The translations under genes were made by a program, and so were the position numbers. From Lachnospiraceae bacterium (GTDB lineage: Bacteria; Bacillota; Clostridia; Lachnospirales; Lachnospiraceae), in NCBI GenBank assembly GCA_029067085.1, contig JAIEFE010000019.1, forward strand, positions 124,001-188,000: 64,000 bases of DNA, written 5' to 3'. The notes below the pieces were generated by a model. That model did not search any database. It had not been told where the DNA came from and was given only the letters and a program-made list of their open reading frames with translations. This document shows, one piece after another, positions 25,463 through 33,317 of the stretch (within the stretch, counting starts at the first letter, position 1; each line of letters opens with the position of its first letter).

Positions 25463-25561
25463 GCAGTCATTCCTTTCATGGCGAATAGGTTTATACAATT
25501 TCCGTATGTAGATTTTATATCATGCTTCACCTTCAAAATCAATGCAAAAAGGAGACCGGCT

Positions 25562-26917
25562 ATGAATAATACCTCAGACTTTACAAGTGGTGACCCGAAA
25601 AAGCTGATACTCGGCTTTTTCTTCCCGCTGCTGCTGACGAACGCATTACAGCAGCTCTATTCGTTTGCAGACACAGCAATAGTAGGTAAGGGGCTGGGAG
25701 ATAATTCGCTTGCGGCTGTCGGGAATATGTCCTCATTGTGTTTTCTGATAATCGGTTTTTCAGCGGGACTTTCGAATGGATTTTCGGTACTTATCGGGCA
25801 GAGTTTCGGTCAAAAGGATCTCGCCAAACTGCGAAAAACGCTTGCGCATTCGATAGAACTGGCTGTAATGATCACAACATTGTTGACTCTGTTCAGTATG
25901 ATATTTCTGCGCACAATCCTCGGTCTGATGCAAACGGATCCGTCAATAATGGAAGAGAGCCTGCAGTATGGCTATATCCTGTTCGGCGGATTGTTTGCCA
26001 CGATAGCCTACAATATGTGTTCCGGTATCCTGCGTGCATTGGGTGACAGCCGGACACCGCTGAAAGCTATCATCATATCGTCGATCATGAATATCACACT
26101 CAATGCGGCATTTATCTTTATATGTCATCTGGGCGTGGGCGGGGTAGCTATGGCAACGATCATTTCTCAGATTTTCTCAGGAGTATTTTGCTTAAATAAG
26201 CTGAGAAAAACGGATTTCTTATTCTTATCAAAGGCAGACTTTGCACCTGACAAAGCCATGTATGCCGTACTCTTAAAAAACGGTGTGCCTATGGCTTTCA
26301 TGAACTCAATCACGGCAGTCGGCTGCATTGTGGTGCAGTATTTTGTAAACGGACTCGGCGTTGCCTTTACTTCGGCATATTCCGTTTGCAGCAGATATTT
26401 GAATATGTTTATGCAGCCCGCCGCGACAGCAGGCCTGGCAATGTCCTCCTATACAAGCCAGAACTATGGTGCGAAGCGTTTTGACAGAATCCTGGCCGGT
26501 TTGAGGGTATGCATCGGAATATCAGCGGTCACGTATGTGATATTCGGTTCGATCATGGTATTCCTGCCGCGACAGCTTGCATCGCTCATACTAAACGGCA
26601 CCGAACAGATAGACCATGCTGTGCAGTTCCTGCCTATGTGCGGCATTATGATATTTGCCGTGGATATCCTTTTTGTGATCAGAAACGGTGTACAGGGTAT
26701 GGGATTTCCTTTCGTACCTATGCTCTCGGGTATTGCGGAAATGCTGCTGAGAATAGGAGCGATCATCCTGTTTACCAATCGCATTGGCTTTCGCGCCACT
26801 GCGTTGGCAGAGATATGCGCGTGGATCGGCGCTCTTACCATTAATACTGTGGCATTCATAGTAGTATTTGGCCGTGAGAAAGCCGTAAACGAAACAGGCT
26901 CAGATGCTGGTATTTGA
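25562..26917 (+). CDS. MATE-family multidrug/metabolite efflux transporter
   Basis: A 451-aa protein with 12 predicted hydrophobic segments. It begins FTSGDPKKLILGFFFPLLLTNALQQLYSFADTAIVGKGLG, the DinF/MATE signature, and repeats the motif at mid-protein (KNGVPMAFMNSITAVGCIVVQYFVNGLG). Exporters of this group use Na+ or H+ gradients; the substrate is unknown. The open frame extends far upstream, but GGAGA just before ATG 25562 and the family N terminus fix the start. It is divergent from an AraC regulator, 99 bp away. Confidence 0.92.
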   Translation: MNNTSDFTSGDPKKLILGFFFPLLLTNALQQLYSFADTAIVGKGLGDNSLAAVGNMSSLCFLIIGFSAGLSNGFSVLIGQSFGQKDLAKLRKTLAHSIELAVMITTLLTLFSMIFLRTILGLMQTDPSIMEESLQYGYILFGGLFATIAYNMCSGILRALGDSRTPLKAIIISSIMNITLNAAFIFICHLGVGGVAMATIISQIFSGVFCLNKLRKTDFLFLSKADFAPDKAMYAVLLKNGVPMAFMNSITAVGCIVVQYFVNGLGVAFTSAYSVCSRYLNMFMQPAATAGLAMSSYTSQNYGAKRFDRILAGLRVCIGISAVTYVIFGSIMVFLPRQLASLILNGTEQIDHAVQFLPMCGIMIFAVDILFVIRNGVQGMGFPFVPMLSGIAEMLLRIGAIILFTNRIGFRATALAEICAWIGALTINTVAFIVVFGREKAVNETGSDAGI

Positions 26918-26996
26918 TTTTTACTGACCTTCTTCTTACTTTGTGTTAAGCTGTCTATAGATATAAATAGAATTTAGTTTAGGGAGAAGTAAGTCA

Positions 26997-27854
26997 GTGA
27001 ACAGACACGCGCTTAAAATTCCATGCAATACCTTGCCGTTTATCTGCGAGGCGGATTACAGTGTCTCGCTGGGGAAAATGATACACGCAGATCGCACTGT
27101 GCCTTTTCATGTAGCGATCTATCTGCTCAGAGGTTCCATGGAAATCATTGAGGACGGCGTCCGCTATGAGCTTCTTCCGCATCGGCTCTTTTTCTTAAAA
27201 AGCGGCGTGCACCATTGGGGAGAAAAGTTTTTTGAAGAAGATTCGGCCTGGTATTATGCGCATTTTTACTGCAGGGAGCCGGACGCCCGGATGCAGGAAC
27301 TTTCCCGGAATGTGTATTATGATACAAAGGTTTGCTTAAATCCGCAGGATGGGGAAAAGTATATCACGCTTCCAAAGTTGACGGACTGCGAACAAATGCG
27401 TCAGATACAGAGGAATTTTGAGAAGATGATAGAAGCGCACGTTCACGGGAATATTCCGCAGGCTTCGGTCAGACTGTGGCAGATTTTTCTGGAATGTGCT
27501 GAAAATGCGCGGGAGGATACCATACAAAATGCTTATGTTCGGAAATTGACGGAACATATTCAGGCTCATTACATGGAGAACTTTGACAGTAAAGAAGTGG
27601 AGGCGGTCTGCGGTCTTTCCTATAAATATGCGGGTACGCTTTTCAAAGAAGAGACAGGGCAGACGATCCGGGAGTTTCAGCGGACGCTTCGGATACGCAG
27701 AGCGAAGCAGCTTTTGAAGGAGACAGACAGATCTGTTACGGAGATTGCACAGCTTACAGGTTTTTCGGATGTGTTTTATTTCAGTAAGGTTTTTCGTGCG
27801 GAGCAGGGATGTTCGCCCAGTGAATACCGCCGGACATATATTCCGGGAATCTGA
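26997..27854 (+). CDS. AraC-family transcriptional regulator
   Basis: A 285-aa protein starting at GTG 10 nt after GGGAGA. The N-terminal cupin-like sensor includes MIHADRTVPFHVAIYLLRGSMEIIEDGVRYELLPHRLFFLKSGVHHWG. The C-terminal double HTH contains SKEVEAVCGLSYKYAGTLFKEETGQTIREFQR and VTEIAQLTGFSDVFYFSKVFRAEQGCSPSEYRR. It precedes the GH127 gene by 128 bp in the same direction and probably activates it. Confidence 0.9.
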   Translation: MNRHALKIPCNTLPFICEADYSVSLGKMIHADRTVPFHVAIYLLRGSMEIIEDGVRYELLPHRLFFLKSGVHHWGEKFFEEDSAWYYAHFYCREPDARMQELSRNVYYDTKVCLNPQDGEKYITLPKLTDCEQMRQIQRNFEKMIEAHVHGNIPQASVRLWQIFLECAENAREDTIQNAYVRKLTEHIQAHYMENFDSKEVEAVCGLSYKYAGTLFKEETGQTIREFQRTLRIRRAKQLLKETDRSVTEIAQLTGFSDVFYFSKVFRAEQGCSPSEYRRTYIPGI

Positions 27855-27982
27855 TCAGCGAGATCGGAAAATAATACAAATATAGAAGAAAATAATCTAT
27901 TCAAACGGCATATCTTTCAGAATATAATACATATTAGCAAGACGAACAATTAAAATTATTTTTGAGATTCGGAGGAGAAGAT

Positions 27983-29920
27983 ATGGGTGATTTGAGACTG
28001 ATCAAGGATTTTACGGTAGGGGAGGGTTTCTTCGGCAGATATGAGAAACTGGTACGGGACGTGGTGCTGCCCTATCAGGAGCGGGCGTTAAACGATCAGA
28101 TCGAGGGTGCGGAAAAGAGCCATTGTATCGAAAATTTCCGTATGGCTGCAAAGAAGCTGAAAACGGGAAGCTGCGAGGGAGAATTTTACGGGATGGTGTT
28201 TCAGGACAGCGACGTGGCCAAGTGGCTGGAAGGGGCGGCCTATTCCCTGGCGCAGAGCCCGGATGCGGAATTGGAGAGGCGCTGTGACGAGATCATTGAG
28301 CTGATCGGTGAGGCACAGCACAAGGACGGGTACCTTAACACTTATTTTACGGTAAAGGAGCCTGAGAAACGCTGGACGAATCTGCATGAGGCGCATGAGC
28401 TTTACTGTGCGGGACATATGATCGAGGCGGCAGTGGCTTATGCGGAATGCACGGGCAAAAAGCGGTTTTTGGAGATCATGTGCGCTATGGCAGATCACAT
28501 TTACCGTCACTTTATCGAGGAGGGAGCGGAAGGTTATCCCGGACATCCGGAGATTGAGCTTGCCCTGATGCGGCTCTATCGCAGCACGAAGGAAGAACGG
28601 TATAAGGAGCTTGCCCTGCACTTCATCAATGTACGCGGCGTGGACAGCGATTATTATAAGAAGGAATATGCGAAAAATCCGTGGCGTGTATGGGGCAATA
28701 ACGTCGGAGATAAGGAGTATAATCAGAACGCCGCGCCGGTGCGGCAGCAGGACAAGGCGGTAGGGCATGCCGTTCGGGCGGTTTATCTCTATACGGGCAT
28801 GGCGGATGCAGCTGCGGAGACGGGAGATACGGAACTCGCGGATGCCTGTAAGACGCTCTGGAACAACATCACGCAGCACAGGATGTATGTCACGGGTGCG
28901 ATCGGTTCCGCCTACGAGGGGGAGGCTTTCACAAAAGATGACCATCTTCCCAACGATACGGCTTATGCGGAGACCTGCGCAGCCATCGGTCTGATCTTCT
29001 TTTCCAACAAGATGCTCTATCTGGAGCGCGACGGTAAATATGCGGATGTCATGGAACGGGCACTTTACAATTGTGTGCTGGCGGGAATGCAGCTTGACGG
29101 CACGAAGTTTTTCTATGTGAATCCGCTCGAGGCGCTGCCGGGCATTTCCGGGGAGGCGCAGACACATAGGCACGCGCTGCCGGTCAGGCCGAAATGGTTT
29201 GCCTGTGCCTGCTGCCCACCTAATGTGGCAAGGCTTTTGGGTTCTGTGGCGGAGTACGCCTGGCATGTGGAAGAGGAGACGCTGTTTTCCAATCTGTTTA
29301 TTGCGGGAACTCTTGATGTGATTGAACATTTTGGCGGCAAAGTGATTTTACATACCGATTACCCATACGGCAACACGGTAGAGTACCGGTTTGTGCCGGA
29401 AGAAGGAAAGACGAATATGGAGGTATCGCTGGCAATCCGCATTCCGGCGTGGAGTAGGGAGACTAAGATCTGCCTGAACGGGGAACCGATAAACTGTGAA
29501 ATTCGATATGGCTATGCTTATATGAGAGGGGAGTATACGGCGCAGGATGTTATTACAGTAAAACTGGATATGTCGGTGAGAAAAGTATATACCAGTAACC
29601 GGGTTTCTGCCAACACCGGTAAGGCGGCATTGCAGAGAGGGCCCATTATTTACTGTGCAGAAGGTGCTGATAACGAAAAAGATGTGCTTTCCCTGCGGCT
29701 GAAAAAGGACGGCAAGGTTGCAGTCAGCGAGTACCTAGGGGATAAACTCTTCGGGATACAGGAGCTGTATGCGGAAGGATACCGCGAGACAATAAGCAAC
29801 GCGCTTTACAGTTTTGAAAGACAGGAAGCAAAGCCCTGCCAGATCACATTTGTTCCTTATTATACTTGGGGCAATAGAGGATTGAATCAGATGCGGGTGT
29901 GGATTCCGGAGAAAGATTGA
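27983..29920 (+). CDS. Beta-L-arabinofuranosidase, GH127 family
   Basis: A 645-aa enzyme releasing beta-L-arabinofuranosyl residues from plant glycans. The (alpha/alpha)6 barrel carries NTYFTVKEPEKRWTNLHEAHELYCAGHMIEAA, GHAVRAVYLYTGMAD, NDTAYAETCAAIGLIF, and the zinc/cysteine site ACACCPPN (Cys410-Cys411), where family members use a cysteine nucleophile. Beta-sandwich domains form the C-terminal third (RIPAWSRETKICLNG ... LQRGPIIYCAEGADN). There is no signal peptide. GGAGGAG before ATG 27983 excludes the longer TTG start. Confidence 0.93.
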   Translation: MGDLRLIKDFTVGEGFFGRYEKLVRDVVLPYQERALNDQIEGAEKSHCIENFRMAAKKLKTGSCEGEFYGMVFQDSDVAKWLEGAAYSLAQSPDAELERRCDEIIELIGEAQHKDGYLNTYFTVKEPEKRWTNLHEAHELYCAGHMIEAAVAYAECTGKKRFLEIMCAMADHIYRHFIEEGAEGYPGHPEIELALMRLYRSTKEERYKELALHFINVRGVDSDYYKKEYAKNPWRVWGNNVGDKEYNQNAAPVRQQDKAVGHAVRAVYLYTGMADAAAETGDTELADACKTLWNNITQHRMYVTGAIGSAYEGEAFTKDDHLPNDTAYAETCAAIGLIFFSNKMLYLERDGKYADVMERALYNCVLAGMQLDGTKFFYVNPLEALPGISGEAQTHRHALPVRPKWFACACCPPNVARLLGSVAEYAWHVEEETLFSNLFIAGTLDVIEHFGGKVILHTDYPYGNTVEYRFVPEEGKTNMEVSLAIRIPAWSRETKICLNGEPINCEIRYGYAYMRGEYTAQDVITVKLDMSVRKVYTSNRVSANTGKAALQRGPIIYCAEGADNEKDVLSLRLKKDGKVAVSEYLGDKLFGIQELYAEGYRETISNALYSFERQEAKPCQITFVPYYTWGNRGLNQMRVWIPEKD

Positions 29921-29960
29921 TTTTAGCTCTGGAAGCGTGTTTAACTATAGGAGGTGCGCT

Positions 29961-30773
29961 ATGCGGGAACCACTGGTCAAACATCAAATCATTGAGTATC
30001 GTTCCAACGAGCCCTTTTATGCAGCCAATACCGACAGCCGCAGCAGAAATGACCTTTACGTTAAGAACAGTCATTGGCACGAGGAGTTGGAGATGTACTA
30101 TGCATTCCAAGGCCGTTCCCGGCATTTCATTGATGGGGAAGTTTTTATAGTGGAGCCGGGACGGTTGCTGATAACCAACTGTGAGAGTGTCCATCGGATC
30201 GAGGTCCTAAATTGCGGAGATGATTTGAATAAGGTCTCCGGTATTGTTCTCATTGTCCATAACCGCTTTTTGGAAGAAAATTTTCCGGAGTATCAGAATT
30301 TTTGGTTTACCAACGACAAACCCAAGGCTCGTCCGGAGATCTGTGAGATCATGCTGAAATTTTCCGAATACGCCGTACGGAAAGAGCACAACGAGCATGA
30401 ACACCTGTATATGCGTGGTTTGTTGCTCCAATTGCTCTACTATCTCTATCAGGAAGGTGCTGTCCGTCGGAGCGATATAGGAAGCATTCACCGCCGGGAG
30501 CAGGTACAGACACTGAAAGAGATACTGCAATATGTGGAAGAGCACTACCGGGAACCGCTTCTTCAGGCGGAGGTGGCGAAGGAGTTTTATTTCACTCCCC
30601 AATATTTTGCCCGGTACTTTAAGCAGTGTACAGGGACTACATTCACGGAACATCTGACTGCCTACCGGATTTCCCGGGCTCGACAGGAGCTTTTGCATAC
30701 GGATCGCCGCATCAGCGACGTGGCTCAGAACAATGGATTTCATGATGATCGGGGCTTTATCAATGCCTTCTAA
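29961..30773 (+). CDS. AraC-family regulator, truncated by an in-frame TAA
   Basis: A 270-aa protein. The cupin (NSHWHEELEMYYAFQGRSRHFIDGEVFIVEPGRLL) and first HTH (AEVAKEFYFTPQYFARYFKQCTGTTF) are normal. The second HTH breaks off at DDRGFINAF because codon TAA (30771-30773) stands where homologues have lysine (FKRVYG). The frame then reads RVYGVTPLQYQKSAVSHL and stops again at 30828-30830, an expected family ending. One base change (A to T) explains it. The protein lacks half of its last recognition helix and is probably impaired. It lies between GH127 and the symporter. AGGAGG supports ATG 29961. Confidence 0.85.
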   Translation: MREPLVKHQIIEYRSNEPFYAANTDSRSRNDLYVKNSHWHEELEMYYAFQGRSRHFIDGEVFIVEPGRLLITNCESVHRIEVLNCGDDLNKVSGIVLIVHNRFLEENFPEYQNFWFTNDKPKARPEICEIMLKFSEYAVRKEHNEHEHLYMRGLLLQLLYYLYQEGAVRRSDIGSIHRREQVQTLKEILQYVEEHYREPLLQAEVAKEFYFTPQYFARYFKQCTGTTFTEHLTAYRISRARQELLHTDRRISDVAQNNGFHDDRGFINAF

Positions 30774-30951
30774 CGTGTTTATGGAGTCACGCCGCTGCAA
30801 TATCAGAAAAGTGCTGTATCTCATTTATAAAAAAGATAAAAATTTGTAATTTTTTCATAAAAACTGAAAAGATGCCATGGTAATTTCTCTGTATAATTGA
30901 TATATAAAACGGTCAAAAGACCAAAAAATATAGGGAAAAGGAGAAATAATT

Positions 30952-32316
30952 ATGGCAACTTCGACAAAAGATCACCGACTTCAAATGGGTGAAAAAGTGG
31001 CCTATGGGTTAGGCGACTGTGCGGCTAATGTATATGTAGCCATGGCAGGCACTTTCCTCACCGCCTTTTACACCGACACCGTGGGCATTGCGGCTGCAGC
31101 AGTGGGAACCATGATGTTATTGGCGCGTATTCTGGACGGTGCGACTGATTTGATGATGGGCGCCATCGTGGATAAGACCAAGAGCAAATACGGTAAGGCC
31201 CGGCCCTGGGTCCTCTGGTCTGCACCCCTCATGTGCATCGGCTTGATCTTGCTGTTCACCGTACCATCTGGTCTCAGCGCTGGTGGTAAGCTGGCCTACA
31301 TTTATATTTCCTACATTTTCATGAACTGTCTGGTGTATACTGCCAACAACCTGCCTTACAATGCTCTGCTCTCCCGTATGACGCTAAATGTGCAGGACCG
31401 CGCCACTACCGCCTCTATCCGGTTCGTCATGACGCAGATTACTACTCTGATTATCAATGCCATAACGATGCCGTTGGTTGCTGCATGTGGGTGGGTAACC
31501 ACTTCAGTGATTTTTGGTATTACGGAAATGGTGATGCTGCTGGTCTGCTTCCTGTTCTGCAAGGAGCATATCGGTGAGGATGCCGAGGCTGGCACCATTA
31601 AGGTAGAGAGCGTTCCCCTGAACGTGGCGTTGCCCAGCGTACTTAAGAACAAGTATTTTTATCTTCAGGCCCTCATGTTTCTGTTTTTGTATATTTTTGT
31701 GGTAGCGAGCGGTATGTCCTCTGCTTATTTCTGTAATGTGGTGCTGCAAAATCCCAATTTGATTGCCGTATGCAGTTCTGCTCAGACCATTCCTGCCATG
31801 ATTGCCAATTTCGTCAATCCCACTCTGGTTCAAAAATTTGGTAAGCGTAAGTTGATGATGACTGGATGTGTACTGATGATTGCAGGTAGCTGTATTGTAG
31901 GGCTGGCGGACACTAACCTGACGCTGATCGTTGTTGGTATTGCCATTCGCGGCTTTGGCATGGGACCCATCATGTCCGGTATCTTCGCCATGACCGCCGA
32001 CGTAGTAGATTACGGCGAGTGGAAAACCGGTATCCGTTCCGAAGGTCTTATCAATTCCTGTACCTCCTTCGGCATGAAAGTGGGCATCGGCCTTGGTTCT
32101 GCTGTAGGTACCGGCATTCTAGCTATGGGCGGATACCTGGAGGGTACTGCTCCTGATATGCAGCCTGTCTCTGCTATCAATGCTATTAAATTTGAGATCG
32201 GCTATCTGGGCGCAATTATTTCCGCGGTATGTTTGGTATTGATTATCCTTATGAATATCGACAAGCATATCAAACAGATTCAGGCTGATCTGGAGGCAAA
32301 GCATGCTGCCAGATAA
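30952..32316 (+). CDS. GPH-family sugar:cation symporter
   Basis: A 454-aa, 12-helix transporter of the glycoside-pentoside-hexuronide group. It shows the N-terminal KVAYGLGDCAANVYVA, the cytoplasmic loop DKTKSKYGKARPWVLWSAP (the GPH signature near helices 2-3), and the central ADVVDYGEWKTGIRSEGLINSC. It likely imports xylosides or arabinosides with Na+ or H+, consistent with the intracellular hydrolases around it. The TATAAT at 30892-30897 and AAAGGAG before the ATG support an independent start of transcription. Confidence 0.92.
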   Translation: MATSTKDHRLQMGEKVAYGLGDCAANVYVAMAGTFLTAFYTDTVGIAAAAVGTMMLLARILDGATDLMMGAIVDKTKSKYGKARPWVLWSAPLMCIGLILLFTVPSGLSAGGKLAYIYISYIFMNCLVYTANNLPYNALLSRMTLNVQDRATTASIRFVMTQITTLIINAITMPLVAACGWVTTSVIFGITEMVMLLVCFLFCKEHIGEDAEAGTIKVESVPLNVALPSVLKNKYFYLQALMFLFLYIFVVASGMSSAYFCNVVLQNPNLIAVCSSAQTIPAMIANFVNPTLVQKFGKRKLMMTGCVLMIAGSCIVGLADTNLTLIVVGIAIRGFGMGPIMSGIFAMTADVVDYGEWKTGIRSEGLINSCTSFGMKVGIGLGSAVGTGILAMGGYLEGTAPDMQPVSAINAIKFEIGYLGAIISAVCLVLIILMNIDKHIKQIQADLEAKHAAR

Positions 32317-32363
32317 TAGCCGCAAATAGCATTATTACTATATCATCGAGGAGGAATAGTTCT

Positions 32364-33242
32364 ATGTCTAAGATCAGCAATTTTATCCGCGAGACCTTTT
32401 CTGCGGGTGATAATCTCCGTGATGCCGGTTTGACTACGCCGGAAGATATCATCCGGTACGACAATATCGTCTATGGCTCTGATCCTGCGCAGCAGTCTTT
32501 GGATGTGTACCGTCCGAAGGCAGCAGAGGGAAAGAAGTTGCCGGTGATTGTCAGTGTCCACGGTGGCGGCTGGGTCTACGGCGATAAGGAGCGGTATCAA
32601 TTTTACTGCATGAATCTGGCTCAAAGAGGTTTTGCCGTGGTCAATTTTACATATCGTCTGGCTCCGGAGAACAAGTATCCTGCTTCTTTGGAGGATACCA
32701 ACAGTGTGTTCACATGGGTGTTGGATAACAGTGAGAAATACGGTTTTGATACGGAGCATGTCTTTGCAGTAGGCGATTCGGCAGGTGCACATAATTTGGG
32801 GCTGTATGCATCCATCTGTACCAATCCGGCCTATGCGGCCTTTTACGAATTTGATGCGCCCAAGGGTTTCAAGCCCACTGCGATTGCCCTTAACTGTGGT
32901 GCTTACAGTCTGGTGGGTGATAAATCAGATCAGACGATTGCACTGATGGGGGATTTTCTTCCGGAACATGGCATGGAGCGGGAGCTGTGGCTCATTGATG
33001 TAATAGCCCATATCACTTGGGATTATCCTCCCACCTTCTTTATGACAAGCAGCGGGGATTTTCTTCAGGATCAGGCCGGACCACTGGCTGCCCAGTTGGT
33101 TCGCATGAAGGTTCCTTTCGTTTTCCGGTACTACGGTAATAAAGATAATATCCTGCCTCATGTGTTTCACTGTAATATCCGCTCGGACGATGCGAAACTC
33201 TGCAACGATGAGGAGTGTGAATTTTTCCGCAAGTTCTTGTAA
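32364..33242 (+). CDS. Alpha/beta hydrolase, probable acetyl-esterase
   Basis: A 292-aa soluble hydrolase. The oxyanion motif is VSVHGGGWVYGDKERYQ, the nucleophile elbow is GDSAG (about residue 137) and the acidic/histidine pair is near SGDFLQDQAGP and HVFH. This is the hormone-sensitive-lipase/BD-FAE type that removes acetyl groups from xylo-oligosaccharides; the neighbours support that role but do not prove it. It starts 47 bp after the symporter gene with GAGGAGG upstream. Confidence 0.88.
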   Translation: MSKISNFIRETFSAGDNLRDAGLTTPEDIIRYDNIVYGSDPAQQSLDVYRPKAAEGKKLPVIVSVHGGGWVYGDKERYQFYCMNLAQRGFAVVNFTYRLAPENKYPASLEDTNSVFTWVLDNSEKYGFDTEHVFAVGDSAGAHNLGLYASICTNPAYAAFYEFDAPKGFKPTAIALNCGAYSLVGDKSDQTIALMGDFLPEHGMERELWLIDVIAHITWDYPPTFFMTSSGDFLQDQAGPLAAQLVRMKVPFVFRYYGNKDNILPHVFHCNIRSDDAKLCNDEECEFFRKFL

Positions 33243-33254
33243 TAGGACAAAAAT

Positions 33255-33288
33255 CACGGCGGGGGGTCTGATCGGATCCTCCGCCGTG
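33255..33288 (+). other. GC-rich intercistronic hairpin
   Basis: CACGGCGG pairs with CCGCCGTG and the stem extends inward past GGATC. No U-tract follows, so it is more likely an mRNA-stability or partial-attenuation hairpin between the esterase and GH3 genes than a full terminator. Confidence 0.5.
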
Positions 33289-33317
33289 GACTATACCTTG
33301 AAAAGGAGAAAATAACT

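Noticed and set aside
28088-29329. 413-codon minus-strand open frame across the GH127 gene
   Set aside because: It is an antisense shadow of a high-GC coding region; histidine- and arginine-rich translation without domains.
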